Below are positions 10,539 to 18,682 of a DNA stretch of 64,000 nt, piece after piece. The stretch is from Brucella sp. 21LCYQ03. Its GTDB lineage: Bacteria > Pseudomonadota > Alphaproteobacteria > Rhizobiales > Rhizobiaceae. The position numbers and the translations under genes were made by a program. The stretch covers positions 62,001-126,000 of the forward strand of contig NZ_JAMJWE010000006.1 of assembly GCF_023554105.1 (NCBI RefSeq), in the 5' to 3' direction. Below the pieces are notes generated by a model. That model saw nothing but the letters and a program-made list of their open reading frames with translations. It was not told where the DNA came from and did no database searches. Numbering within the stretch: the first letter of the stretch is position 1; each line of letters starts with the position of its first letter.

Positions 10539-11179
10539 AGAAGTCCCCTTTTCTTCAGAATTTCATCAGTAATGCCGATAATATCGGCAGAAATCGCATC
10601 TTGATTGCGGTCAGCATTGATCACCTTGCAGCGATCAGGCTCGGCTTTGGCGATAGCGAGAAATGCTTGTCTGCGCGCCTCATGCACGGCAATCGCTTCT
10701 TTCTCGAAACGATCTGCCACATCGCTCCCGCGGCGCTTATTGGCGCGCGACAGCCCCTTCTCGGCAGGAATATCGAGAATGATTGTGAGATCCGGCATCG
10801 CGCCATCAATCGCAATGCGTTCAATGGCCGCCATATAGATGGCGTCGAGATTGCCGGTTACGCCCTGATAGGCGCGACTCGAATCGATAAAGCGGTCACA
10901 AAGCACGATGCGATTTTCAGCGAGCGCCGGACGGATAAGCTGGTCAACGTGGTCAGCACGGGCAGCAGCGAACAGCAAAGCTTCCATCGCCGGGCCGTAG
11001 CTCTCCGCATTGCCGCTCAGAATCACATGGCGCACAGCCTCAGCACCCGCAGAACCACCCGGTTCGCGCGTTATCAGTGGATCAAGGCCAAGAGTGCGCA
11101 GATGCTCTGCCAGCAAGGATATCTGGGTCGATTTCCCCGCACCTTCCCCACCCTCGAATGTAATGAACAATCCGGTCAC
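10535..11179 (-). CDS. tmk: Thymidylate kinase
   Basis: 214 residues; phosphorylates dTMP to dTDP. P-loop GGEGAGKS at 10-17, DRF motif in [14 protein letters not shown] (about 92-105) and a lid region with RANKRRGSD. The arginine-poor P-loop (GAGKS) with arginines in the lid matches type II (E. coli-like) enzymes. tmk-holB coupling is common in bacteria. Confidence 0.96.
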   Translation of the reverse strand: MTGLFITFEGGEGAGKSTQISLLAEHLRTLGLDPLITREPGGSAGAEAVRHVILSGNAESYGPAMEALLFAAARADHVDQLIRPALAENRIVLCDRFIDSSRAYQGVTGNLDAIYMAAIERIAIDGAMPDLTIILDIPAEKGLSRANKRRGSDVADRFEKEAIAVHEARRQAFLAIAKAEPDRCKVINADRNQDAISADIIGITDEILKKRGLL

Positions 11180-11257
11180 ACTGACTTCCGCAAAATTGAG
11201 TTTCTCTCAAAACAAGCTTGATCTTGTTTAATGAGGTTTCACTGTCAGGTCGAGCGT

Positions 11258-12442
11258 TTAGAGATACTTACGCAGCCAACCAGTGGAAAGTTCGAGTGCT
11301 GCACCCATTGCGCGCTGAGAAAGTGTGCCGACAGGCACTGCTTGCGCTGTATAAAGTGGCATTTGCTGAACCACATTGCCGTTCAGTTCAAAGGCAATTG
11401 TCCCGATCTGCGTATCGGCTGCAACAGGCGCGTTGAGCGGCCCTTCATACGAAATACGTGCTTTAAGCTTATCACGGCCTTCTTTTGGCAGCAGTAATTC
11501 CACCGCATCCTTGACTTTAAGCGGAACGCTTGAAGCTGCACCGCCAAACACCTGTGCCGTGCTTACCTCTTCATTAGCCACATAAAGATTGACGGCATCA
11601 AAAGACGTCATGCCCCATTGAATAAGCTTTTTGGCTTCCTCTTCGCGTTCTTTGATGCTGGAAAGGCCACTCATCGCAAGAAAAAGCCTGCGGCCATTCT
11701 GCTCGGCGGAGCCAACAAGCGCATAACCAGATGCTTCAGTATAGCCAGTCCCCATGCCGTCCGCACCAATATCAAACCGCAGCAGTGGGTTTCGGTTACG
11801 CTGGAAAATCTTGTTCCAGGTGAAAGCGTCCTGCGCATAATACCGATAAGGCTCTGGATGCGCGCTGTGGATGTGCCGTGCAAGCTTTATGAGATCAGAC
11901 AAGGTCACAGTCTGTCCGTCTGCTGGCAATCCGGTGGCATTCACAAAACGGGAGCCGGTTAGCCCCAGCTCTATCGCACGAGCATTCATTTTCTCGGCAA
12001 ATGCAGATTCGCTGCCGGAAATTCCTTCAGCCAGAATAATTGCACCGTCATTTGCAGCCTGCACGATCATACCTTGCAGCAGATCTGCCACTGTTGGCGT
12101 CGACTTCAAGGCAGCGAACATTGTTGATGTGCCAGAAGGCGCGCCACCCGTTCGCCATGCATACTCCGTTACCGGATAGGTCGTCTCAAGCGTTGTTTCG
12201 CCTTTTTGAAGCGCCTCGAAGACCACCTCTGCCGTCATCAGCTTAGCAAGTGACGCAGGTGGAATTTTCAGGTCTGGATTCTTAGAAAGGAGAACCGTGC
12301 CGCTTTTATCATCGAGCAACAGAACTTGTGGGGCTTTGGTTGCAAATGTCGCCTCAACAGGCTGCGCATAGCCCGGAGACGACAATGCAAAAGCGACAGT
12401 CGCCGCCATTGCAAACTTTATGCTGTTCGAAAAGCGCCCCAT
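11258..12442 (-). CDS. D-alanyl-D-alanine carboxypeptidase homologue with altered KTG motif
   Basis: 394 residues from ATG 12442, which opens a signal peptide ending SSPGYAQ. S11 peptidase domain: SLAK at 64-67 holds the nucleophile Ser64 and Lys67. The second motif is AAN (129-131) instead of SxN. The third reads GTG (231-233) in the context DGMGTGYTEASGY where active enzymes have KTG; the codon is GGG at 11750-11752. A C-terminal PBP5-type beta domain follows (about 300-380). The frame extends to 12559 but that part overlaps rlpA. Either a weakened carboxypeptidase or a non-catalytic binder; role otherwise is trimming of peptidoglycan pentapeptides in the periplasm. Confidence 0.88.
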   Translation of the reverse strand: MGRFSNSIKFAMAATVAFALSSPGYAQPVEATFATKAPQVLLLDDKSGTVLLSKNPDLKIPPASLAKLMTAEVVFEALQKGETTLETTYPVTEYAWRTGGAPSGTSTMFAALKSTPTVADLLQGMIVQAANDGAIILAEGISGSESAFAEKMNARAIELGLTGSRFVNATGLPADGQTVTLSDLIKLARHIHSAHPEPYRYYAQDAFTWNKIFQRNRNPLLRFDIGADGMGTGYTEASGYALVGSAEQNGRRLFLAMSGLSSIKEREEEAKKLIQWGMTSFDAVNLYVANEEVSTAQVFGGAASSVPLKVKDAVELLLPKEGRDKLKARISYEGPLNAPVAADTQIGTIAFELNGNVVQQMPLYTAQAVPVGTLSQRAMGAALELSTGWLRKYL

Positions 12443-12491
12443 GATACACCTGTCATGCTTTGACAAGCTCGCGTCGCAGCTTTTGCTCGTT

Positions 12492-13733
12492 TCAGTCAGC
12501 ACGAACGACAAAGGCGTCGGTCGCTCCAGCCTTCCAAGCAGCGCGAAGTAGATCGTCATTGTTGCCTTTTTGCGAGAAGGCTGTCAGCTCATACATATCG
12601 CCATTTTCCGTCGGCGTTTTCACACGCGTAACACGTGCGGAACGCGGCAGCGATTTTTCAAGCTTTATGACATCTTCAAGCGAGTTAAACGTGCCCAACT
12701 CAACGTATTCACGCTGCTCTTCCCCATTTCTGCGCTTCCACGCATCAGAAACAGCGCTAGTCGTCAGAATGCTGCCATATGTTTTTTCTTCTGCATATGC
12801 AGAAACGGTCATACGATCAGACGCATAGCCCAAAGTTCCAAGCTGCGATGCATTGGCGACACCAAAACCAATTGCTGGTTTTGGTGATGGGATTGGAACA
12901 CTGGCTGGCAATACAGGCGCTTCGCCGTCACCATATGCAGGATTTACTTCAAACGGTGATGATTGCGGAACTGGCATAGCGGCGATACCAGCAGGCGTTG
13001 GCGTTGGCGCATTCATCGCCATCATAACGCCTGTTGAAGGTTGTCCAATCGGATCAGCATCACCCGAACGGTATGAAGCCAGCAGATAAGCATCATCCTG
13101 CCCATCCAGCGGTGCACGTCCTACATACTCGACCTTCACATCAGCTGTACCGTGATGCTGATAATCAAGCATTTCAGCAGCTTTCTGCGACAGATCAATC
13201 ACACGATCACGCTCAAACGGACCGCGATCATTCACACGCACAATAACGGAGCTGCCATTATACATATTGGTGACACGCGCATAGCTTGGCAGCGGCATTG
13301 TCGGATGCGCTGCCGTCAAATGCGTCATATCGTAGATTTCACCATTGGCGGTCAAACGCCCATGAAAGGCGCTGCCATACCAAGAGGCGCGGCCTCGCGA
13401 AGCATAGTTCTTGTTTTCTTTTGGATAATACCAGCGGCCTTTGACCTGATAAGGCTTGCCCGTCTGATCACGCCCACCGCCACGCGGCAAAGGCTTGCCC
13501 TGCACATTCGTCACGCGCGGGCTGGCTTTAACACCGTATTTGGATTCCGCAAAATATTCTTTGGGGTGTTTTTTCTTTGATGACTTCGGCTGCGGAGCGC
13601 TTGCGCAGCCTGCCAAAGCGAGAGCTAACGCGACGAATGTCAACATCGCAGTCGATCCGCGCTTTTCACGCTTGATCGCTAGCCTCACGCTTCCACCCCG
13701 GCTTTGCCACCCGTTCGAACTCATACGCCACAC
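12492..13733 (-). CDS. rlpA: RlpA-like septal ring lytic transglycosylase
   Basis: 413 residues. A basic N-terminus and hydrophobic stretch end in the lipobox LAGC (Cys43), so it is a lipoprotein. The double-psi beta-barrel covers about 108-200 (ASWYGSAFHGRLTANGE, then VRVNDRGPF and ID-LS), as in RlpA enzymes cleaving denuded glycan strands. A Pro/Ala linker leads to a C-terminal SPOR domain (about 335-413) that would target it to septal peptidoglycan. Alternative starts are the ATGs at 13724 or 13646. The carboxypeptidase homologue starts 49 bases downstream, which makes a peptidoglycan pair. Confidence 0.9.
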   Translation of the reverse strand: MWRMSSNGWQSRGGSVRLAIKREKRGSTAMLTFVALALALAGCASAPQPKSSKKKHPKEYFAESKYGVKASPRVTNVQGKPLPRGGGRDQTGKPYQVKGRWYYPKENKNYASRGRASWYGSAFHGRLTANGEIYDMTHLTAAHPTMPLPSYARVTNMYNGSSVIVRVNDRGPFERDRVIDLSQKAAEMLDYQHHGTADVKVEYVGRAPLDGQDDAYLLASYRSGDADPIGQPSTGVMMAMNAPTPTPAGIAAMPVPQSSPFEVNPAYGDGEAPVLPASVPIPSPKPAIGFGVANASQLGTLGYASDRMTVSAYAEEKTYGSILTTSAVSDAWKRRNGEEQREYVELGTFNSLEDVIKLEKSLPRSARVTRVKTPTENGDMYELTAFSQKGNNDDLLRAAWKAGATDAFVVRAD

Positions 13734-13878
13734 ACCCGCAACTCTTTACGCAACCGGAGAGGTCAAAATATCTTTGAGCAAATAGTGATGTCATTGAATT
13801 ATTGACGGATCATTAAAGAATTTGCAAATCGGGCACTTGAGTCGATGAAGGTTAACAAAATTTCATCACATCTCTTAG

Positions 13879-13903
13879 GGAACCAAAACACCTCTACCAC
13901 GTT
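13879..13903 (+). promoter_or_regulatory. EcfG-type (general stress sigma factor) promoter
   Basis: GGAAC at 13879-13883 and CGTT at 13900-13903 with a 16-base spacer exactly match the GGAAC-N16/17-CGTT consensus of alphaproteobacterial EcfG sigma factors. Transcription would start near 13910, about 20 bases before the small ORF at 13931. Confidence 0.7.
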
Positions 13904-13930
13904 GTTTTTCCAACACGAAGGAGAGAAAAA

Positions 13931-14008
13931 ATGTTCCGTGCACTTATCCTATGGCTTCTCGGCGTACCTTTTATTGCAGTACTGTTTATCTGGTACTTTT
14001 TCTTCTGA
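13931..14008 (+). CDS. 25-residue single-pass membrane peptide
   Basis: ATG at 13931 preceded by a strong ribosome site (AAGGAGAG, 13918-13925) opens a 25-codon frame: MFRALILWLLGVP then IAVLFIWYFFF and TGA. Nearly all residues are hydrophobic, with one arginine near the N-terminus, so it should be one transmembrane helix. It sits behind an EcfG-type promoter and ahead of a terminator at 14089. Function unknown; tiny stress-induced membrane proteins are common in rhizobia. A 79-residue frame at 13845-14084 overlaps in another register but has no ribosome site. Confidence 0.65.
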   Translation: MFRALILWLLGVPFIAVLFIWYFFF

Positions 14009-14088
14009 TGAAGGAACAATAGAGGAGTTCAGCCGTTACTTATACGGCTCTTATGACCTCCGAGCCAATCACCTAACGTCATGATTTA

Positions 14089-14120
14089 GGCCCGTTCTTG
14101 ATTGAGCGGGCCATTTTTTT
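14089..14120 (+). terminator. Terminator after the 25-aa gene
   Basis: GGCCCG/CGGGCC stem with a 12-base loop followed by A and seven Ts ending at 14120. It lies 80 bases after the small ORF and at the end of the converging lipid kinase gene. Confidence 0.75.
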
Positions 14121-15000
14121 ATGCAGGTCTGAAAGCATTGATCGCTCTGCGATGCAGCTTGAAATGCGCAGGCGTCCACGTTGAAAGCTCGCCATCCGTA
14201 TTAACAGGACGCGGCTTTTTTGTGCGTATAATCACTTCAGTCGTTGGAAACGCACGTACATCATCCCATTTCGATTGCGTGCCCTGACGTAAGCTTGGCA
14301 ACAGGCGCAAAAGCTTCCACCAGTGATCGACTTCGAGACTATAGAAATCCAGTTTACCATCATCAATGGTCGCATCTTTTTCGACAGCCATTCCGCCGCC
14401 GTAAAACTTACCATTTCCAACCGATACCTGAAGCGTTTTTATCTGCTCAGTTATTCCATCATGTTCGAGATAAGCGGTAAAAAGCTCCGAACGCGCCAAA
14501 ATTCTGGCGGCCGCAATTGCATAGCCAAGCTTACCCCACTTTTTCTTAGCATCGGCACTAAGTTTCTGGGCCAGTTCAGCACTAAAACCAATGCTTGCCA
14601 CATTGAAATAAAGGTGACCATTCACCTCCCCCAGATCAATGGGCAGTTGCTGATAGGTCAGCAATTGCCGCGTCGCTTCTGTTGGATCAGCCGGAATGCC
14701 AATTGTGCGCGCAAAGTCATTTGCGGTTCCGAGCGGCAAAATAGCGAGCGGAAGCTTTGTGTCGACAAGCCCCCGTGCTGCGACATTCAGAGTCCCATCA
14801 CCGCCACCGACGATAACCATGTCCACGTTGTTATTGGCGCGAATAACATCTGAAACGGATTCATCGTCTTTCGCTGTTTTTTCGATAAGCGAAAGACCTC
14901 CATTCTCAAGTATCGAACGCATATCGCGATTAAACCCTTCGCCATTCCGGGCCTTTGGATTGACGATCAACAATGCGCGGCGTTTGGGGGATGTTATCAT
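14119..15000 (-). CDS. Diacylglycerol kinase family lipid kinase
   Basis: 293 residues from ATG 15000. The DAGK catalytic domain has NPKARNGEG near the start, GGGDGT at 65-70 (phosphate binding) and LPLGTANDFAR, followed by the two-lobed C-terminal domain (FNVASIGFSAE). It resembles YegS/DgkB/BmrU proteins that phosphorylate lipids with ATP; substrate not assignable. The frame is open to 15069 but those 23 residues look unrelated. Single gene. Confidence 0.9.
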   Translation of the reverse strand: MITSPKRRALLIVNPKARNGEGFNRDMRSILENGGLSLIEKTAKDDESVSDVIRANNNVDMVIVGGGDGTLNVAARGLVDTKLPLAILPLGTANDFARTIGIPADPTEATRQLLTYQQLPIDLGEVNGHLYFNVASIGFSAELAQKLSADAKKKWGKLGYAIAAARILARSELFTAYLEHDGITEQIKTLQVSVGNGKFYGGGMAVEKDATIDDGKLDFYSLEVDHWWKLLRLLPSLRQGTQSKWDDVRAFPTTEVIIRTKKPRPVNTDGELSTWTPAHFKLHRRAINAFRPA

Positions 15001-15211
15001 AGGTATCCGTCGAGACCTTAAATTTGAGCAGTTAGACTCCGCAAATGGCGACAAATTTTTGGATATCAATGGAACATCCGATGAAATCTTCTTACGGCTT
15101 TTAATGATTGGAACACCCGTCGCACCGGGGTAACATCAAGCAAGAATTTCCTTCATGATGATCACATAGAGTTTTCTTGTATGTGATCCGAAAAATATTG
15201 ATGTTCAGTGC

Positions 15212-15298
15212 ATGAAAATACTCGTCTTCGCTCTCGCCATATTGGCTTTCCTTGTATTCGGTTGCTTTTTGCAGACGCATTTCGGTGCATGGAAATAA
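15212..15298 (+). CDS. Possible 28-residue hydrophobic peptide
   Basis: ATG at 15212 opens a 28-codon frame (MKILVFALAILAFLVFGC then FLQTHFGAWK, TAA). The first 18 residues form a signal-peptide-like helix ending in FGC, close to but not a perfect lipobox. There is no convincing ribosome site, so this is tentative. It lies between the divergent lipid kinase and the PepSY gene. Confidence 0.35.
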   Translation: MKILVFALAILAFLVFGCFLQTHFGAWK

Positions 15299-15377
15299 GA
15301 GAATATCAGCGTAAATCGGTCTTGATCTGCGCGTTGACGGCCTTACCTAAAGGTTTCAACAATCGAAGGAGTTTTTC

Positions 15378-15617
15378 ATGCGCACCGTACTCGCCGCCAT
15401 TCTTCTTACCGCAACATCAGCAGGCGCACTGGCTGCTGCACCTGAAGGTGCAAAACTCTCGGAAATAATTAGTAAGATTGAGCAAACGCCAGACATTCAA
15501 TACATCGATGAAGTCGATTGGAATGACCGCGGATATTATGAAATTGAGTATTTCATGAAAAACGGCGCAAAGGTCGAGATCAAAATCGATCCTAAGACTG
15601 GTGAATCCATACGCTAA
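15378..15617 (+). CDS. Small secreted PepSY domain protein
   Basis: 79 residues: signal peptide (about 1-20, ending GALAA) and one PepSY-type unit (LSEIISKIEQT... ending EIKIDPKTGESIR). PepSY domains are thought to modulate proteases or act as periplasmic sensors. Good ribosome site AAGGAG at 15366-15371. Stands alone. Confidence 0.85.
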   Translation: MRTVLAAILLTATSAGALAAAPEGAKLSEIISKIEQTPDIQYIDEVDWNDRGYYEIEYFMKNGAKVEIKIDPKTGESIR

Positions 15618-15656
15618 AGCCTTTTGCGAAAACATGGGAACCTCCCCCACTGCGAG

Positions 15657-15680
15657 ATCAGTCCATTGGGCTGATTTCTG
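15657..15680 (+). terminator. Possible terminator of the PepSY gene
   Basis: ATCAGTCC/GGGCTGAT stem (one G-U pair, three-base loop) followed by TTCTG. The T-run is short, so the strength is uncertain. Confidence 0.4.
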
Positions 15681-15779
15681 ACTCCGCTTAGATTCTCTAA
15701 CGACATAAAAGCAAAGATTTAGAGAAAGAGCCTATAATTCCGATAAGCGTGACACGAGCGAACGCGAATCTAGTTTAAG

Positions 15780-15807
15780 CGGCATCATCTTTAATGGTGC
15801 CGTTTTT
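15780..15807 (+). terminator. Orphan terminator, no gene directly upstream
   Basis: CGGCATCA/TGGTGCCG stem (one G-U) with a 7-base loop and TTTTT at 15803-15807. It stands 163 bases after the PepSY stop and after another hairpin, so it may end a short RNA. Confidence 0.55.
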
Positions 15808-15933
15808 CATCCAATTAAGAGGTGAAACAGAGATTTTTCATTCGCAGAACGTGAAAAAACACTCTGTTTTCCACAGTTACAGATCTAAATTAGAATTATC
15901 CGAACTTTTTTAGGTTTGAAAGCACAGAAACGA

Positions 15934-15962
15934 TTGACGCTGATCTCGTTCCCGCATACATG
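15934..15962 (+). promoter_or_regulatory. Probable sigma-70 promoter of tRNA-Asp
   Basis: TTGACG at 15934-15939 and TACATG at 15957-15962 with 17-base spacing, 34 bases before the mature tRNA 5' end. Confidence 0.4.
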
Positions 15963-15996
15963 AGCAGCGTTCCTGATCAAAACATAGGAACAATGC

Positions 15997-16073
15997 GCGG
16001 GTGTAGCTCAGTTGGTTAGAGTGCCGGCCTGTCACGCCGGAGGTCGCGGGTTCGAGCCCCGTCACTCGCGCCA
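15997..16073 (+). tRNA. tRNA-Asp (GTC)
   Basis: 77 bases with encoded CCA. Acceptor GCGGGTG pairs with CACTCGC (one G-U), D arm starts TAGCTCAG, anticodon stem CCGGC/GCCGG has loop CTGTCAC with GTC at 16031-16033, and the T arm contains GGTTCGAGCC. Confidence 0.97.
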
Positions 16074-16142
16074 TTCCTCTTCAAATGAGGAGTAATTTGT
16101 GGCAAATATTTTTAATCCATTCAAATGATTGAATTCTTTTGC

Positions 16143-16168
16143 AGAAGAAAAGCGGCCCGTGGGCCGCT
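16143..16168 (-). terminator. Terminator of the COG4315 gene
   Basis: Perfect 8-bp stem AGCGGCCC/GGGCCGCT with a 2-base spacer; read on the minus strand it is followed by TTTTCTTCT. It lies 31 bases after the stop at 16199. Confidence 0.75.
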
Positions 16169-16198
16169 CGTCGTTGAGGATATGCCCTCAGCTCATAA

Positions 16199-16570
16199 TT
16201 ATTTTACAACGTGCCAAACGCCACCTTTACCATCACCTTTCATGTCACCGGCTTTTTTGTCGTCGTGATAGCCATAAAGCGGCATTCCTTTATAAGCCCA
16301 CATATTCTTTCCATCGGACGCTTTAACGATCGTAAAGTCTCCATCAGGTTTTGCCGATTTGTCGGCATAAAATGCAGGCCACATTTTCAGGCATTTTGCA
16401 TCGCATTCTGATTTTCCCGACATGTCCTTGTCAAATGTATAAAGTGTCATGCCTTTCGAGGTGACAAGCATTTTGCCCGCCGAAGAATCGCCCATCATTG
16501 CAGGCTGAGCGGCGAAAGCGGAAACCGAAGTGAGTGCCAATATTGCAAGCGAACTGATTAATCTGTTCAT
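16199..16570 (-). CDS. Secreted COG4315-type repeat protein
   Basis: 123 residues from ATG 16570 (ribosome site GGAGG just upstream). Signal peptide to about residue 21 (SAFAA), then two related units with the patterns GMTLYTFDKD...CLKMWPAF and GMPLYGYHDDKKAGD...GVWHVVK. This is the short repeat family often labelled predicted lipoprotein with Yx(FWY)xxD motif; periplasmic, function unknown. Longer frame to 16657 is unlikely. Sits between tRNA-Asp and tRNA-Arg. Confidence 0.88.
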   Translation of the reverse strand: MNRLISSLAILALTSVSAFAAQPAMMGDSSAGKMLVTSKGMTLYTFDKDMSGKSECDAKCLKMWPAFYADKSAKPDGDFTIVKASDGKNMWAYKGMPLYGYHDDKKAGDMKGDGKGGVWHVVK

Positions 16571-16859
16571 GACAAGTCCTCCACAATGAGATAGCGGCAC
16601 ATGATGTGCCAGGCTCTTGTCCCCGCAGTAAAATATTGCGCCCAGATACAGGCTCAATTAAGACAATAAAATTCCGATTATTTATGCGAAGCAAGCTTGC
16701 TTCGCTCCATACACCCCTGACTCAAAAATTTGGCGGACATATATGTACGCGTCCAAAATTCGCGGAAATTTCATGGGTTGTTTATCAAATAGACCATTGA
16801 AGCGACGTCACTCATCAGTTAGAAACGCGTTAGTTTGAGGCATCCAGCCTCCCGGCGAT

Positions 16860-16936
16860 GCACCCGTAGCTCAGCTGGATAGAGTGCTGCCCTCCGAAGG
16901 CAGAGGTCACTGGTTCGAATCCAGTCGGGTGCGCCA
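16860..16936 (+). tRNA. tRNA-Arg (CCG)
   Basis: 77 bases with encoded CCA. Acceptor GCACCCG/CGGGTGC, D arm TAGCTCAG, anticodon stem CTGCC/GGCAG with loop CTCCGAA and anticodon CCG at 16894-16896, T arm GGTTCGAATCC. Confidence 0.97.
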
Positions 16937-17107
16937 TAAAATCAAAGACTTAGCCTATGCTTTGCCTTCATGACCAATACGTTTCACCGAGTATTCACAG
17001 ACAAATGTCGATTTGCTTCTCCGGTGTTAAAGTAGGCGCTGATGTGCGAATGCTCGTTGACGATTCGGCGAGCACCTGACAGCTTGCGTTAACAGGGGAG
17101 TAACTTC

Positions 17108-17326
17108 ATGTCACACATTCGCGAATTTCTTGAGAGCCGTATTGAAGCACTAAAAGCAAATGTCGAGCGTCACCGCGATCATATTGATCTTATTAAGCGA
17201 CTTCCAGACCCTGATGCGGATATGCACTCTGAAGAAGTTAGGGAATACGAGCGTCGTCAAAATTTGGATCAGACGCTTCTTGATAGAAGAATTAATGAAC
17301 TCGCCGCACTGGCAATAGGTAACTAA
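17108..17326 (+). CDS. Small charged coiled-coil protein, unknown
   Basis: 72 residues, predicted almost wholly helical with heptad-like hydrophobics and many charges (ESRIEALKANVERHRDHIDL; RRINELAALAI). No known domain recognised, no signal peptide. A GGGGAG ribosome site (17094-17099) precedes ATG 17108. Followed after 37 bases by a membrane gene in the same direction. Confidence 0.7.
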   Translation: MSHIREFLESRIEALKANVERHRDHIDLIKRLPDPDADMHSEEVREYERRQNLDQTLLDRRINELAALAIGN

Positions 17327-17363
17327 GCTGATTCCAGCATCTTGCGGGAAAACATGGGGTTAT

Positions 17364-17609
17364 ATGGGTATTTTCGTACGAATTGTTGGTATATTGGCTT
17401 TGATCGCTGGGGTGACTATTGCTGCCTTTGGTGCCGCAACGACAGGGACAGATAGCCTTGTTCTTCTATCTTGTGGAGTCAGCTTATGTTTATCAGGCTT
17501 AGTAATGATATGTCTTGGCATTATCATAGAACATGTTTACGGCATGAGAAAAACCCACGAACGTCTGCTTAAGCTTATGGAAGATCGTTATAAGACTGAT
17601 AATAATTAA
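17364..17609 (+). CDS. Small two-helix membrane protein, unknown
   Basis: 81 residues with two hydrophobic segments (about 5-27 and 33-57) and a charged cytoplasmic tail (RKTHERLLKLMEDRYKTDNN). No family recognised. Ribosome site is weak (GGGAAAACATGGGG upstream). Ends before a shared terminator. Confidence 0.65.
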   Translation: MGIFVRIVGILALIAGVTIAAFGAATTGTDSLVLLSCGVSLCLSGLVMICLGIIIEHVYGMRKTHERLLKLMEDRYKTDNN

Positions 17610-17634
17610 TTTTTAAACGGAAAACAAAAATAAA

Positions 17635-17662
17635 AAAAAGCCGCTCTGTTTGGCGGCTTTTT
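17635..17662. terminator. Bidirectional terminator
   Basis: AAAAAGCCGC/GCGGCTTTTT with loop TCTGTTTG, symmetrical A and T tracts; serves the membrane gene ending at 17609 and the converging PRC-barrel gene ending at 17679. Confidence 0.88.
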
Positions 17663-17678
17663 CCATTGATCTGGGCGA

Positions 17679-18074
17679 TTATTTCGCCCAGCGGCCATCA
17701 TACTTAAACTCTGGCGCCTTCTCGATCTCTTCTTTGGTCGAGTTCATAACTGCTGACCATTTTTTATCTTCATCAAAATAAGTGATATCCACAGCATCTG
17801 GAGCGACGATCACGTAACGCTCACCAACTCCAAGAATACCACCCACGGAAACAATATATCCGCTCAAAACACCATCAGCGATGATGAGATCTTTAATCTC
17901 GCCGATAGTTGTGTCATCACCGTTCACGATGTTCAAGCCAATAAGGTTGTAGCTGAGTACCGACGTCGGCACAGCAGTTACAAAAACCTCTTTTTCTGCA
18001 ACGGTCGCAGTTTGAGCATGAGCAAACGATACGAGAGCAACAGTGGCAGCAGCAGCTAGCAAAATACGGCGCAT
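17679..18074 (-). CDS. Secreted PRC-barrel domain protein
   Basis: 131 residues from ATG 18074, which has a GGAG ribosome site seven bases upstream. Signal peptide to about residue 20 (SFAHAQ), then a PRC-barrel fold (LIGLNIVNGDDTTIGEIKDLI ... GGILGVGERYVIVAPDAV). Periplasmic PRC-barrel proteins are abundant in Rhizobiales; role unknown. Single gene. Confidence 0.85.
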   Translation of the reverse strand: MRRILLAAAATVALVSFAHAQTATVAEKEVFVTAVPTSVLSYNLIGLNIVNGDDTTIGEIKDLIIADGVLSGYIVSVGGILGVGERYVIVAPDAVDITYFDEDKKWSAVMNSTKEEIEKAPEFKYDGRWAK

Positions 18075-18402
18075 ATTTATTCTCCAAATCAATCAATGAC
18101 ATACACGTCAATGTCGTGGTGATAATGCGTTCGTCACTATTTTGTTCCGTGATGATTTAACAATCCCCAGCTGCTGCACAGCGTCTATTCCACTTACGTT
18201 TTTCGACAAGCCATCAGCGAAAATTCAGCTACTGCATATATCCGGTTGAGAATTCAATTCGATACTGCTGGTCGCGTTACAGCATGATGGCTCAGCGAAT
18301 AATTCTAATTAACGAGATGTTTTTCGCAGTATTTCATTGACACCCAACAATCTCTCCTTAACTAGCTCAACATTATTGACCGGCAACAAAAAGGGACGGG
18401 AT
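18075..18402. other. Divergent promoter region
   Basis: 328 bases between the PRC-barrel gene and the glycine-zipper lipoprotein, transcribed away from each other. A TTGACA at 18337-18342 is a possible -35 element for the rightward gene, but no good -10 follows at 17 bases. No ORF or stable hairpin seen. Confidence 0.5.
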
Positions 18403-18648
18403 ATGCGTAAGATTGGATTTTGTTTGATTGCTTTGATGGCAATCGCAGGCTGCACATCAACTGAAAAAGATCTCAGTGTTGGCACCGTAGCCGGCGCTGC
18501 AATCGGTGGAATTGCTGGTGGAGGCAGAGGCGCACTTATCGGTGCAGGTGCCGGTGCAGTCGGCGGCTTGCTCGTGCGCAACCTTCGTAATGGCAATTGC
18601 CAATACCGCAACAGCAGAGGGCAGATTTACACTGCTCGTTGTCGTTGA
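18403..18648 (+). CDS. Glycine-zipper lipoprotein
   Basis: 81 residues from ATG 18403. Signal peptide with lipobox IAGC (residues 13-16), then a glycine-zipper helix (GTVAGAAIGGIAGGGRGALI) and a short C-terminal tail with two cysteines. This is the outer-membrane Gly-zipper lipoprotein type related to OsmB/17-kDa antigen tails. The GGGA upstream acts as ribosome site. Ends in a terminator. Confidence 0.85.
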   Translation: MRKIGFCLIALMAIAGCTSTEKDLSVGTVAGAAIGGIAGGGRGALIGAGAGAVGGLLVRNLRNGNCQYRNSRGQIYTARCR

Positions 18649-18656
18649 TTTCGGTC

Positions 18657-18682
18657 AGGCGGGCGTCAAGCCCGCCTTTCTT
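18657..18682 (+). terminator. Terminator of the glycine-zipper gene
   Basis: AGGCGGGC/GCCCGCCT with loop GTCAA, then TTCTTCT. Confidence 0.8.

Larger units (their letters stand above)
15618..15996. other. Intergenic region with two hairpins before tRNA-Asp
   Basis: 379 bases without a convincing gene. Contains a hairpin at 15657-15675, an inverted repeat TTCTCTAA/TTAGAGAA around 15693-15725, a perfect TATAAT at 15733-15738, a terminator at 15780-15807, a probable tRNA promoter at 15934-15962 and an inverted GTTCC/GGAAC pair at 15969-15991. Confidence 0.6.

Noticed and set aside
13845-14084. 79-codon frame overlapping the 25-aa gene
   Set aside because: Starts before the EcfG promoter, has no ribosome site and mixed composition; the 25-codon frame in another register has a strong ribosome site.
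16860-16936. tRNA-Arg as attachment site of an island
   Set aside because: No integrase nearby and no repeated tRNA 3' end seen downstream within the window.
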